Numbered from the stretch's first letter, positions 17,768 through 25,851 are shown. The stretch: 42,103 nucleotides of DNA from QAMX01 sp003149835 (GCA_959600635.1 CAUGMN010000014.1:1-42103); one strand, 5' to 3'. Numbers and translations: made by a program. Notes: a model not told the origin generated them from the sequence alone.

Positions 17768-18637
17768 ATGAAAAAAACGCAGCCCGTCGATATGGAACAC
17801 TGGACCTTTCACGACAGCACCTTCTGCCGTGAGATCCGCCGCGTCAACCGCAACCGGATTCTGCTCGGCGTCGTCCTCTTCGCGCTGATTTTCTACTTTG
17901 ACACGATGAGCACGATTTACCGCGTCCGTCTCGCGTACAGCGAGCCGCAGCCCGTCACCCATGCCGAGCTCTCGGCGATCACCGACCCGCTCGTGCAGCT
18001 CACTCCTTTCGGCTTTTCCGCAAACTTTGAGGAATCCGCCGAGTTTGAGGAAAACCTCTCCCTCAAAAGGCTGATGTATGCCAAGGACGGCGTCTGCCTC
18101 GTCACGCTCACGCCGCTGGACTTTACGCCCGTTGAGATCGTTTCCGGCGACAACTCCTATGTCGATTACGCCCTCGGCCGCCTCGATACCGGCAAATACA
18201 TCCTCGTCAAGCGCTCGGCCGTCGTCAAGCTCGATTCGGTTACGGGGACGGTCGGCTACCTGCCCGCCGATCTCCGCGCCATCATCCTCGACAACGCCGA
18301 CATTGCCGAAGACCAGCTTTGTCCGCTGATCTTCGACGCCACCGCCGAAACGTTTTCCAGCGTCACCACGGAGATCGTTTTTTCCGCTTTCCTGCTGCTT
18401 GTCTGGGGCGTTTGGTTTTTCTTCGTCATCCGCCGGTCGCTCTCGGTTCAGCGCGATCCGGCCTACAAGCGGCTCTTTGTCTGCCACGGCTCGGTTGAGG
18501 ACAACGCCCGCCAGATCGACGAGGAGCTCAACGGCGTCGATTCTTACAGCGCCGGCCGCACCACGGTCACGGAGAACTGGCACCTCCGCCGCCGCCTGTT
18601 CAGCTTTCTCGCCGAACCGCGGTCAAGCGCGGAATAA
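17768..18637 (+). CDS. Two-pass membrane protein of unknown function
   Basis: I do not recognise this 289-residue protein. It has a short N-terminal cytosolic segment, a membrane helix at about 31-47 and an extracytoplasmic region of about 150 residues. A second helix at about 200-220 (FSAFLLLVWGVWFFFVIRR) and a 70-residue cytosolic tail follow. The extracytoplasmic part has mixed beta-like sequence (YILVKRSAVVKLDSVTGTVGYLP) that could be a small sensing or adaptor domain. The start is uncertain: ATG 17768 has only GGTGAT before it, and a GTG lies 12 bases earlier. It is followed by a strong terminator and looks monocistronic. Confidence 0.75.
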   Translation: MKKTQPVDMEHWTFHDSTFCREIRRVNRNRILLGVVLFALIFYFDTMSTIYRVRLAYSEPQPVTHAELSAITDPLVQLTPFGFSANFEESAEFEENLSLKRLMYAKDGVCLVTLTPLDFTPVEIVSGDNSYVDYALGRLDTGKYILVKRSAVVKLDSVTGTVGYLPADLRAIILDNADIAEDQLCPLIFDATAETFSSVTTEIVFSAFLLLVWGVWFFFVIRRSLSVQRDPAYKRLFVCHGSVEDNARQIDEELNGVDSYSAGRTTVTENWHLRRRLFSFLAEPRSSAE

Positions 18638-18651
18638 ACCGGTAAAACCGC

Positions 18652-18686
18652 GCCCGGCCTCTACGGCCGGGCCGTCCGTTTTTTTT
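18652..18686 (+). terminator. Intrinsic terminator after the membrane protein
   Basis: The 8-bp stem GCCCGGCC / GGCCGGGC with a 5-nt loop is followed by a short spacer and eight T. Confidence 0.85.
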
Positions 18687-18788
18687 GCACAGCCTATGCT
18701 TCCGGATTAAAAACTCCGGATCATTTTTTCAGTTTTCTCCATTTTTCTTCTTTCAAGCGTTATATTGACAGAACGGAGGCACAGAGCG

Positions 18789-19331
18789 ATGACGCATGAC
18801 CAAGAGCTGGAACGCCTGATCGCACAGACCGGCCGCGGCGACACGGAGGCTTTCGGCGCGCTGTACGAGCATTGCAGCCGCGCCGTATACGCCTATGCCC
18901 TGTCGATTCTGAAACTGCCCGCGGCGGCTGACGACGTTTCGCAGGAGGCGTTTCTGAAAATCTGGCGCGCCGCGCCCGCCTATGCTCCGCAGGGACGGCC
19001 GATGGCGTGGATCATGCGCATCGTCCGCAACCTCTGTATCGACGAGCTGCGGCGCCAGCCTGCCGCGCCGCTTATGCCGGACAGCGCCGCCGGGCCGGAA
19101 ACGGCCGTTTCGGCCGGCGACGCCGTGATCCAGCGCGAGTATCTGCGCTCGCTTCTTGAATCCGAGCTCACCGGCGAGGAGCGCGAAATCGTGCGGCTGC
19201 GCGTATACGGCTGCCTGACCCATGCGGAGATCGCCGAAGCGCTCGGCGTCGCCGCGCCGGTCGTGCGCTGGAAATACGCCTATGCGCTGAAAAAGCTGCG
19301 CAAGCGCTGCGCGCAGGACGAACGGGTATAA
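18789..19331 (+). CDS. ECF-type RNA polymerase sigma factor
   Basis: This 180-residue sigma-70 family protein has region 2 (AFGALYEHCSRAVYAYALSI and AADDVSQEAFLKIWRAA) and region 4 (LTGEEREIVRLRVYG, then the helix-turn-helix THAEIAEALGVAAPVVRWKY). Regions 1.1 and 3 are missing, as in ECF factors. ATG 18789 has GGAGG nine bases upstream; an earlier in-frame codon is not supported. It heads an operon with a membrane-anchored VWA protein, a lipoprotein and a DUF4349 protein, an arrangement typical of a sigma factor and its envelope-stress control partners. No autoregulated ECF promoter could be identified with confidence. Confidence 0.92.
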   Translation: MTHDQELERLIAQTGRGDTEAFGALYEHCSRAVYAYALSILKLPAAADDVSQEAFLKIWRAAPAYAPQGRPMAWIMRIVRNLCIDELRRQPAAPLMPDSAAGPETAVSAGDAVIQREYLRSLLESELTGEEREIVRLRVYGCLTHAEIAEALGVAAPVVRWKYAYALKKLRKRCAQDERV

Positions 19332-19525
19332 AAACGGCGCAAAAAACGGGGCGGCCGGCCGCTCCTTTCCGCGTTTCCGCTCTGTCAAGCGTATCCGCGC
19401 GTTCCGCGGGCTCCGTGCAGGGCCTGTATCCCCCGCTTCCGACAGCGCCGCTTTTCCGCCGCGGGCGGCGCGCCGTCTCTCCGTGACCTCTTGGCGCGGC
19501 GGAAAAACGAGGAGTGAGATTTTAT

Positions 19526-21016
19526 ATGAAGAAGAAATGGAAGGATATGGAGCAAACGCTCCGCGCCGCCGAGTCCGCCGAGCCTCCGGCCGGGCAAAAA
19601 GAGCGGATTCTCGCCCGCGCGGCGGCGCTGCCGCAGGATACGGCGGCTGCTCCCGCGGCCTCATCGCGCCGCAGGCGTACCGCCTACTGGAAACTCGCCT
19701 CGGCCTTCGCCGTGTTCGCGGTCATTCTCTCGGCTTCGGTCGCGCATTTCGGCGGCAAGGCGATGACAAACGAAGCCGGCATCAGCCTGACGGACCGGAC
19801 GTCCGGCGAGCTGTACGCGACATACGCAGACACGACGGGCGGTCTTCCGCTTGCGACCGGCGCGGTCGACTATACGAAAGCGGAAGCTTGCGAATCCTAC
19901 GCCTGCGACGCGCCCTCTGAAAAAGACGCCATGGGCATGGACGGCGCCGCGGCGGAAGGCGGCGCGCCGGTCGGCCTTCCCGCTCAAAACCAGCAGTTGG
20001 CCGCCGGCCTTCTGACGGCCGGAGAATGGTGCGACAACGACGATTTCGCCTTTTTTCAGAGCGTTTTGAACCACAACGACTGGTATCCTTATCAGGAGGT
20101 TTACAGCCTCTCTATCCATGACCGCCTCGCGGTGACTGTGTCCGACGGGCAAGGCGCGCCGGTCCAAAACGCCGCCGTCACACTGAACGACGCGCAGGGC
20201 AGCGCACTTTACAGCGCCGTCACCGACCATGCCGGCAGGGCCTACCTTTTCGCGCTCTCGGAGGAAGCGGCGCAGGCCGCCGTCTCCGTCGCCGTCTCCG
20301 GACCGGACGGCGCCTCCGTCACGGAGTCCGTTCCCGACGGAGCGGATTCCCTCGCCGTTACGCTTGGCTCCGCCGGGTCAAAACCGCAGATCCTCGACCT
20401 GATGTTCGTCATCGACTCGACCGGTTCCATGTCCGACGAGCTGTACTATCTGCAAAACGAGCTGAACGACGTGATCCAAACCGTCGCGGCCGATCACCCC
20501 GAGATGCAGATCCGGCTCAGCGTCAATTTCTACCGCGACGAAGGCGACGCCTATGTGGTGCTTCCCTTTGACTTTACCGACGACATCGCCGCCGGCCTGA
20601 AAGCGCTGGCCGCACAGTTTGCCGACGGCGGCGGCGACTATCCGGAGGCCGTCGACTCCGCGCTCGCTAACGCCCTCAACGGCCACGATTGGAGCGACGG
20701 CTCGGTAAAGCTGCTGTATCTCGTGCTTGACGCGCCGCCGCACAGCGAGGACGAGGCCGTCGTCAGCCGCATCGGCGAGCTGATTCCCGCCTTTGCCGCC
20801 GAGGGGATCCGCGTGATTCCGGTCGCGTCGAGCGGCGTCGATACGGAAACGGAGTTCTTTCTCCGCAATCTGGCCGCGCTCACAGGCGGCACCTATACGT
20901 TTTTGACCAACGACAGCGGCATCGGCGGCGACCACCTCGAACCGACCATCGGCGAATACGCGGTTCGCCCGTTAAACGAGCTTTTGATCGAAATTACCAA
21001 CCGCTACTGCGGCTGA
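19526..21016 (+). CDS. Membrane-anchored protein with von Willebrand factor A domain, probable anti-sigma factor or sensor
   Basis: This 496-residue protein has about 50 cytosolic residues (a short charged helix, AEPPAGQKERILARAAA) and one membrane helix at 55-74. A large outer part follows: a linker, an Ig-like or carboxypeptidase-regulatory-like beta domain (about 190-285) and a VWA domain (about 288-480). The VWA metal site reads DSTGS at 297-301 (DxTxS instead of the usual DxSxS). The short N-terminal region lacks the HxxxCxxC zinc anti-sigma motif. Position right after the ECF gene supports an anti-sigma role. The gap 19332-19525 contains no other gene. ATG 19526 follows GAGGAG. Confidence 0.8.
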   Translation: MKKKWKDMEQTLRAAESAEPPAGQKERILARAAALPQDTAAAPAASSRRRRTAYWKLASAFAVFAVILSASVAHFGGKAMTNEAGISLTDRTSGELYATYADTTGGLPLATGAVDYTKAEACESYACDAPSEKDAMGMDGAAAEGGAPVGLPAQNQQLAAGLLTAGEWCDNDDFAFFQSVLNHNDWYPYQEVYSLSIHDRLAVTVSDGQGAPVQNAAVTLNDAQGSALYSAVTDHAGRAYLFALSEEAAQAAVSVAVSGPDGASVTESVPDGADSLAVTLGSAGSKPQILDLMFVIDSTGSMSDELYYLQNELNDVIQTVAADHPEMQIRLSVNFYRDEGDAYVVLPFDFTDDIAAGLKALAAQFADGGGDYPEAVDSALANALNGHDWSDGSVKLLYLVLDAPPHSEDEAVVSRIGELIPAFAAEGIRVIPVASSGVDTETEFFLRNLAALTGGTYTFLTNDSGIGGDHLEPTIGEYAVRPLNELLIEITNRYCG

Positions 21017-21038
21017 GCTCTGCGAAGAGGTGATGAAT

Positions 21039-21749
21039 TTGAAGCCTAAGATTTTGTTGCCGTGCCTATTGATCTCAGCGCTTCTGTTGTTTGGCTCGTG
21101 CGGCGTTTCCGCCGGCGGCAGGACGCCGGCCGGCGCGGCTTCCGGCACTGTTGGCGTTGATCTCGGCTGCGCCGGCGGAGACTGTTCCGCGGCGCCGCTT
21201 TTGTCAGCGGAAGCCGGTTCTTCGGCGGCCGAAGCCCGTTTTCCGGCAGGCGGCGAGGTTTCTCCATGTCCCGCGGTCTTTGTCCGCACCGACGCGATTT
21301 CCCCGGAAGCGGCGGCGGAACCGGCGCTCACCGTTATCGATTCCGCCGCCGCGCTCGCAGCCTACATCGAGACTCAGGCCGGCAGCTTTGATCTGGACAG
21401 CGCGTCTTTTATCGAGGCCGCCGCCGCTTACGCCGGCGAGCACAGCGCCTATTTTGAAGATCATCTCCTGCTGCTCGCCGCATGGGAGGAGCCGAGCGGC
21501 AGCATCCGCCACGAGCCCGGCGCGCTCGAATGCGGCGCTGACGGCGCGGTTTTCACCGTATACCGCCTTGTCCCCGAAGCCGGAACCTGCGATATGGCCG
21601 GCTGGCACGCGTTTATCGAGTGTTCCCGCGCTGCATGGCAGGGGCTCGGCGAGCCGGACGCCGTCCGGCTGAACTTTGAAACCGTCGAGGTAACCGAAGG
21701 ATATTTCCGCATTCCCCACGTCACGGCTGAATCCAGCCCGTGCGATTGA
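21039..21749 (+). CDS. Lipoprotein of unknown function in the ECF sigma operon
   Basis: This 236-residue protein has a lipoprotein signal peptide ending in LFGSC (lipidated Cys21), then a Gly/Ala-rich linker of about 60 residues. A folded domain without a recognised family follows (from about residue 85: VIDSAAALAAYIETQ). It is reminiscent of small secreted protease-inhibitor-like domains, but I cannot assign it. The start is uncertain. TTG 21039 is best spaced behind GAGGTGAT; ATG 21033 and GTG 21030 overlap that site. It begins 22 bp after the VWA gene and belongs to the same operon. Confidence 0.78.
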   Translation: MKPKILLPCLLISALLLFGSCGVSAGGRTPAGAASGTVGVDLGCAGGDCSAAPLLSAEAGSSAAEARFPAGGEVSPCPAVFVRTDAISPEAAAEPALTVIDSAAALAAYIETQAGSFDLDSASFIEAAAAYAGEHSAYFEDHLLLLAAWEEPSGSIRHEPGALECGADGAVFTVYRLVPEAGTCDMAGWHAFIECSRAAWQGLGEPDAVRLNFETVEVTEGYFRIPHVTAESSPCD

Positions 21750-21769
21750 CTTTTCAGGAGGTTTGCCCG

Positions 21770-22762
21770 ATGAAACCAACCGCAGCGCGCCTGCTCCTTC
21801 TGTTCCTGGTTCTGGCCGCCGTCGCAGCAGGTTTCTGCGCCTGCGCCGCTTCAAACGCCGCTTCGTCTCCCGAATCCGACAAAGCCGTTCTGATGACCGC
21901 CGCCGGCTACGATACCGGCGAGGCCGGAGCCGACGCCCCCGCTCAGGGAGAATCCTCGCTCGCACTCGGCGACGCCGACCCGTCCCGCAAGATGATCTAT
22001 TCCGTCTCTTATTCGATCCAGACGCTCGACTTTGACGACTCCGTCGCCGCCGTAAACGCCTTGGCGGCCGAATTCGGCGGCTATGTCGAAAAATCCTCGA
22101 TCGACGGCGCGCCCTCCAGCGGGGACTATTATGCGCCGCGCCGCGCCAGCTACACGCTGCGCATCCCCGCCGACAGGCTCAATGAGTTTTTCACCCGCGT
22201 CTCCTCCGTCGGGACGATCACCGGCGAATCTCTTTCCAGCGAGGATGTAACGCTGCAATACGTCGATGTGGAATCGCGCCTCAGCGCGCTGCGCCTGCAA
22301 GAAGAGCGCATTCTCGCTCTGCTCGCGGAGGCGGATGATCTGCAATATGTGCTCGACATCGAGCGGGAGCTCAGCGACATCCGTTACAGCATCGAATCCT
22401 ATACCTCTCAGCTCAAACAGCTCGATTCTTTGATTTCATACAGCACCGTATCGATTCAGCTTTCGGAGGTTTTTAGCGTCACCGAGCTGAAAGCGGCGCC
22501 TCAGAGCTTCGGAGAAAAGCTCTCGGACGCCTTTGACAAAAGCCTCGGCCGCGTTTGGAACGGAATTCAGCGGTGCGCGCTGTGGTTTTTAGGCAATATC
22601 GTAGAGATCGCTCTCTGGCTGGCTCTGATCGGGCTGTTCGTGCTTTTGCTCGTCATCGCCGTCAAACGCGCCTCCCGGCCGAAGCAGCCGCCGGTTTTAC
22701 CGCCGCAGCCGCCCGAACAGCCGCCGCAAGCAGGCGAAAGCAGCGGCTCTTCGTCCGACTGA
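21770..22762 (+). CDS. DUF4349-type membrane protein with coiled coil
   Basis: This 330-residue protein has a signal peptide (a lipobox-like Cys at 23 or 25), then an extracytoplasmic DUF4349 domain: YSVSYSIQTLDFDDSVAAVN, FGGYVEKSS, YTLRIPADRLNEFFTRV and TLQYVDVESRL. A coiled coil lies at about 170-215, a C-terminal membrane helix at about 280-302 and a Pro-rich cytosolic tail (PPVLPPQPPEQPP). DUF4349 proteins often sit beside ECF sigma/anti-sigma pairs. AGGAGG seven bases before ATG 21770 fixes the start. It is the last gene of the operon; no plus-strand terminator is obvious in 22763-22833. Confidence 0.88.
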   Translation: MKPTAARLLLLFLVLAAVAAGFCACAASNAASSPESDKAVLMTAAGYDTGEAGADAPAQGESSLALGDADPSRKMIYSVSYSIQTLDFDDSVAAVNALAAEFGGYVEKSSIDGAPSSGDYYAPRRASYTLRIPADRLNEFFTRVSSVGTITGESLSSEDVTLQYVDVESRLSALRLQEERILALLAEADDLQYVLDIERELSDIRYSIESYTSQLKQLDSLISYSTVSIQLSEVFSVTELKAAPQSFGEKLSDAFDKSLGRVWNGIQRCALWFLGNIVEIALWLALIGLFVLLLVIAVKRASRPKQPPVLPPQPPEQPPQAGESSGSSSD

Positions 22763-22833
22763 CGCCTCGAAAAAGACCTGCCGCGCGCGAAAAAGCCGAT
22801 CATAGCCTTTCTAAGCATTTTCTCTTATCGTCG

Positions 22834-22883
22834 AAAAAACTCCCCCTGATGCAGTTCCCCGGTTTTCTGCATCAGGGGGAGTT
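22834..22883 (-). terminator. Intrinsic terminator of the methyltransferase gene
   Basis: A perfect 17-bp stem (22838-22854 with 22867-22883) is followed on the minus strand by six T. It may also stop rightward transcripts, although no T-run follows on the plus strand. Confidence 0.85.
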
Positions 22884-23035
22884 CCTCTGCGCGCTGCGGC
22901 CGCGCGTTCAAACGCCGTGCTCCGGCCCAGCCGAGCCGCGGGCTACCGGCTCTTCCGCCGCCCGTTTGTCTTCCGGACAGACAGCCGTTTTTCCTGCTTT
23001 TCAAACAGCCGGCAAGACGATATCGCCCCGCCGGT

Positions 23036-23575
23036 TCAGAGCGCCGTCCCTCTCTTCGGAACAAAAAAATCCGCCATGTCGACGCCCTCCCATTCCAGCA
23101 GCCTGATCTTTGTGCCGATCCCCGCGGAAAAGCCCGTCAAGCTGCCGTTGGAACCCACGACCCGGTGGCAGGGAATGATAATCGAGATCGGATTGTGGGC
23201 GACAGCGCCTCCCACCGCTTGGCTGGACATCCTTTCTTTTCCCAGCTTAACGGCCATCTTTTTGGCGATATCGCCGTAGGTCATCACTTCTCCATACGGA
23301 ATCTCGCGCAAAATCCCCCATACGCCCTGGCGAAACGCGCCGCCGATGGGAGCCAGCGGCAACTCCGCAGGAGACGGCTTTTCTCCCGCAAAATATCTGT
23401 CCAGCCACTTTTTTGCCGCGGCGAATACCGGCAGGCCATCTTTGGGAAGCATTTCACCCGGTACGGTATCGCCGTAGTATTTTTGTCCTTCCAGCCACAG
23501 TCCGACCAGATGATCCCCGTCACAGGCGAGCGTAACGACGCCTACGGGCGACGGGCAGGTTGTCGAATAATACAT
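23036..23575 (-). CDS. ogt: Methylated-DNA--[protein]-cysteine S-methyltransferase
   Basis: This 179-residue suicide repair enzyme removes methyl groups from O6-methylguanine. It has the N-terminal ribonuclease-like domain and the DNA-binding winged helix with the arginine-finger region (GVWGILREIPYGEVMTYGDIA). The active-site motif IPCHRVVG carries Cys136. The start is ATG 23575, with AAAGGAG upstream; the frame runs on upstream without support. It is a single-gene unit with its own terminator. Confidence 0.95.
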   Translation of the reverse strand: MYYSTTCPSPVGVVTLACDGDHLVGLWLEGQKYYGDTVPGEMLPKDGLPVFAAAKKWLDRYFAGEKPSPAELPLAPIGGAFRQGVWGILREIPYGEVMTYGDIAKKMAVKLGKERMSSQAVGGAVAHNPISIIIPCHRVVGSNGSLTGFSAGIGTKIRLLEWEGVDMADFFVPKRGTAL

Positions 23576-23640
23576 GCTTTTCTCCTTTGGTCTTAACTTT
23601 CCGCTGCGTCCGGCTCTGTAACCGCGTTGTCGTCGCCAAA

Positions 23641-23681
23641 CGGATGTGTTTTCAGCCGTTGTCCGTCTGAAAACACATCCG
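23641..23681. repeat. Inverted repeat upstream of the methyltransferase gene
   Basis: The arms CGGATGTGTTTTCAG and CTGAAAACACATCCG (15 bp, perfect) flank an 11-nt loop. There is no T-run on either side. It lies 65 bp upstream of the gene start and could be an operator or the end of another transcript. Confidence 0.5.
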
Positions 23682-23758
23682 CAAATTCCGGCACGCCGTC
23701 TCATGGTCTTGGGCGCGCCGATCGCCCTGAACCGCCTTTCGAATATGAAAAACGGCCG

Positions 23759-23792
23759 AAATCCGGCTATTCCAACAGGAATAGCCGGATTT
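23759..23792. repeat. 15-bp inverted repeat just outside the attachment site
   Basis: The arms AAATCCGGCTATTCC and GGAATAGCCGGATTT with a 4-nt loop form a very stable hairpin. On the minus strand it lies 17 nt after the tRNA CCA end, where the original tRNA terminator would be expected. Confidence 0.6.
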
Positions 23793-23808
23793 CAACCGTC
23801 GCTCTTTT

Positions 23809-23834
23809 TGGAGCGGTAGACGGGGCTCGAACCC
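23809..23834 (-). other. Attachment-site copy: 3' end of a tRNA-Gly-like gene
   Basis: On the minus strand it reads T-stem GGG, T-loop TTCGAGC, CCCGT, acceptor CTACCGC, discriminator T and CCA. An acceptor partner of GCGGTAG and U73 fit bacterial tRNA-Gly. The 5' part of the tRNA is missing: the next bases do not pair with the T-stem. This is the copy left at the integrase end; the intact tRNA should lie at the other end of the element. Confidence 0.78.
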
Positions 23835-23873
23835 TGTTGTTGTTCCGTTTTTCTTTTACGTAAAATACCATTT

Positions 23874-24923
23874 TCAATTTTCATGTTCAGTTTTCGTGTT
23901 CAGTACATTGAAATACTCGTCAATCGCCGCGTCTGTTTCCGTCTTTTTTTCTTCCATCAAATGTTGATATACGGACTTTAACATGTTGTCTGTTGCATGT
24001 CCCATGCGCTGTTGAGCGTATTTGTTCGGTATGTTCAGAGACAACAAAACAGAGGCGTAGTAATGGCGCAGGCAATGAAAATTAAATGAACGAACTCCGG
24101 CGGCCGCGGCTTTTTGAGGGAACTTCACCGTGATTGTCGTTGCTTTCACCGGGCACACAAACTCTCCTTTGTGTTCGGCTCTTTCCAGACATTCTACCAC
24201 CGGCTGTGGCATAGATAGCACCCGTGTACTGGCTGTTGTCTTTGTCGTTTTTTCATGCCATTGGTTATCATCTCCCTTGACAACAGCGCGATGAACACGC
24301 ATAGTACGTTTTTCAAGGTCGATATCTTCCCATTGCAAAGCCGCGATCTCGCTTCGTCTCAATCCCATAAAAGCCGCGAGTATAACTGGCACCTCATAAT
24401 TTGTGCCATGCACATATTGCAGAATCTTCTCAACTTCTTCTGTCGTTGGAATATACAGCTCCGGCTTAATCTTCTGCGGTGTGCTGATGTGTAAGCGCAA
24501 GTCAGGTTGATATACCGACAAAACCGCCTCAATCAGCCCCAAAGCATTTTTGACCGTTTTGGGGGAATGGTTTAAGGCATATTGATTGACAGCCGTCTGT
24601 ATGGTCTTGTTGTCCAAAACCGCAACCGGCAGCGCCCGAAACGCTTCATTAAGATTGCGCTCTATCGACCGATATCCCCGTATCGTACTCGGCGAAAGAA
24701 TATTAGACTTGCTTTTGATATACTTGTCGATGGCCTGTCCAAGCGTCATGTTTTCAGGCGCGGCCTCATGGTGCTTTTTTGTCAGATACTGCGCCGCCAT
24801 CAGCTCGGCCTCGCGCTTCGTCGGAGCGGTGAACGACTTCCGTATCTGCTTTCCGTTTTCATCCACTCCGACAAAAGCGTTGACGCGCCACGAGCCGGAC
24901 GGGAGCTTTTTTGCGTTTGCCAT
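23874..24923 (-). CDS. int: Tyrosine-type site-specific integrase
   Basis: This 349-residue phage integrase has an N-terminal arm-binding domain (LPSGSWRVNAFVGVDENGKQ) and a SAM-like core-binding domain (about 60-145). The catalytic domain carries the expected residues: Arg189 in GLRRSE, His283 and Arg286 in HCLRH, His309 in MGHA, and the nucleophile Tyr319. It would catalyse integration and excision at the tRNA end 40 bp away. The ATG is preceded by a run of G and GGAGGAAA. Its leader holds a terminator-like hairpin between the promoter and the ribosome site. Confidence 0.96.
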   Translation of the reverse strand: MANAKKLPSGSWRVNAFVGVDENGKQIRKSFTAPTKREAELMAAQYLTKKHHEAAPENMTLGQAIDKYIKSKSNILSPSTIRGYRSIERNLNEAFRALPVAVLDNKTIQTAVNQYALNHSPKTVKNALGLIEAVLSVYQPDLRLHISTPQKIKPELYIPTTEEVEKILQYVHGTNYEVPVILAAFMGLRRSEIAALQWEDIDLEKRTMRVHRAVVKGDDNQWHEKTTKTTASTRVLSMPQPVVECLERAEHKGEFVCPVKATTITVKFPQKAAAAGVRSFNFHCLRHYYASVLLSLNIPNKYAQQRMGHATDNMLKSVYQHLMEEKKTETDAAIDEYFNVLNTKTEHEN

Positions 24924-24945
24924 TTTCCTCCCCCCCCTTATAGCG

Positions 24946-24978
24946 AAAAAGCTCCATTCAATAAACAGAATGGAGCTT
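24946..24978 (-). terminator. Terminator hairpin in the integrase leader
   Basis: On the minus strand the 11-bp stem AAGCTCCATTC / GAATGGAGCTT with an 8-nt loop is followed by TTTTT. It lies between the integrase promoter and its ribosome site, so it should limit read-through into the integrase. Confidence 0.75.
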
Positions 24979-24988
24979 CAAGCATTTG

Positions 24989-25028
24989 AACTCGACCTTT
25001 TGTCAGTCGCTTATCGAGTTGCGACAAA
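24989..25028 (-). promoter_or_regulatory. Interleaved stems in the integrase leader (possible antiterminator)
   Basis: Two pairings compete or form a pseudoknot: AACTCGA (24989-24995) with TCGAGTT (25014-25020), and GTCGC (25006-25010) with GCGAC (25021-25025), the latter extendable by TTTGTC/GACAAA. They lie just upstream of the leader terminator. A role in attenuation is inference. Confidence 0.4.
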
Positions 25029-25057
25029 CATTTGAGACAGTTCCTGTCTACATTGCA

Positions 25058-25086
25058 ATTATACACCCAAATATTTGCCTTGTCAA
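25058..25086 (-). promoter_or_regulatory. Consensus sigma-A promoter of the integrase gene
   Basis: On the minus strand TTGACA (25081-25086), a 17-bp spacer and TATAAT (25058-25063) match the consensus exactly. The leader is about 130 nt. Confidence 0.88.
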
Positions 25087-25201
25087 TAAGTTATTTCAAA
25101 TGGGCAGAAATTTTCTACCACTACTATTTATATGCTCCACCCAGCTAAATATTCTTCTTCCCACTGGAAAAAATTACCAGTAAAATAAAGGTGTTTCGTG
25201 A

Positions 25202-25231
25202 TTGCATTTTGCCACATGATTATACTATAAT
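25202..25231 (+). promoter_or_regulatory. Rightward promoter upstream of the small ORF
   Basis: TTGCAT (25202-25207), an 18-bp spacer and TATAAT (25226-25231). It points toward the small gene at 25371. Confidence 0.5.
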
Positions 25232-25305
25232 AGAGTTAAGGCAAAAGATACAAATACAGACAGGATTCCCCAAAAAGAAAGTAGGTGGTTTTGCATGAAA
25301 ACCTC

Positions 25306-25334
25306 TTGACAAACAGGGAGAACAAGTGTATTAT
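25306..25334 (+). promoter_or_regulatory. Second rightward promoter, close to the small ORF
   Basis: TTGACA (25306-25311), a 17-bp spacer and TATTAT (25329-25334) lie 36 bp before the ATG of the small ORF. Transcripts from it would run antisense into the repressor gene. Confidence 0.7.
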
Positions 25335-25370
25335 ATATACATAAACAACTGTTCTATGGAGGGCGAAGCG

Positions 25371-25571
25371 ATGACTGAAAGAGACACAGCGTTTCGCACA
25401 TTATGCAAGAAGCTGCCACCTGATCGCGCCCGTCTGATTATTCAGGCTGCTTTGGCGTCTGCCGAACATCCTCTCCTTTCTCCCTCTCTTCTTTCTCCTG
25501 CTCGGCAAGAGCTAACTCCAAAAGCCGCAAAACAAAGTCTTGCCGCTCGGGGGACAATCTCGAAAACCTAA
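25371..25571 (+). CDS. Small protein, convergent with and overlapping the repressor gene
   Basis: This 66-residue reading frame has GGAGGG before its ATG and a good promoter, so it is probably expressed. The N-terminal half (MTERDTAFRTLCKKLPPDRARLIIQAALASAE) looks like a normal helical protein. The second half overlaps the last 134 bp of the repressor gene on the other strand and may be a fused tail after a deletion. No family is recognised. Its transcript would be antisense to the repressor mRNA. Confidence 0.45.
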   Translation: MTERDTAFRTLCKKLPPDRARLIIQAALASAEHPLLSPSLLSPARQELTPKAAKQSLAARGTISKT

Positions 25572-25851
25572 GGTCAAACTCTGCTTGCTCGGCGTCAGTA
25601 ATGGCGTCGGGCTTTTCTTTTTCTGCGGGCTTGGCCGGGTCGTCTGTCTGGTCGGTCAGATATTCCACGGTGGTGTTGAGCTTGTCGGCGATGATGGAGA
25701 GCTCGTTGATGTCTAATTTATTCTTTCCGTTACGAATATCCGCAAAATAAGACTGTGCCTTACCGAAATAATCGCAAAAGTACTTCATTTGTATCCCTTG
25801 CTTTTTGGCAAGGGCCTTTATTTTATTTACGTTTACATTGGGCACTTTCAC
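25438..25851 (-). CDS. XRE-family (CI-like) phage repressor
   Basis: This protein of about 137 residues has an N-terminal lambda-repressor-type helix-turn-helix (KIKALAKKQGIQMKYFCDYFGKAQSYFADIRNGKNKLDINELSIIADKLNTTVEYL). A linker and a charged C-terminal helical region follow, without a LexA-like peptidase domain, so control is not by self-cleavage. It probably maintains lysogeny. Starts are all GTG: 25851 sits best behind AGGTGAT; 25860 and 25845 are alternatives. Its promoter lies in the mirrored operator region directly upstream. Confidence 0.85.
   Translation of the reverse strand: MKVPNVNVNKIKALAKKQGIQMKYFCDYFGKAQSYFADIRNGKNKLDINELSIIADKLNTTVEYLTDQTDDPAKPAEKEKPDAITDAEQAEFDLRFSRLSPERQDFVLRLLELALAEQEKEEREKGEDVRQTPKQPE

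Noticed and set aside
22838..22883. Terminator for the DUF4349 operon on the plus strand
   Set aside because: The T-run is on the minus-strand side, so the hairpin mainly serves the methyltransferase gene; plus-strand termination is possible but unsupported.
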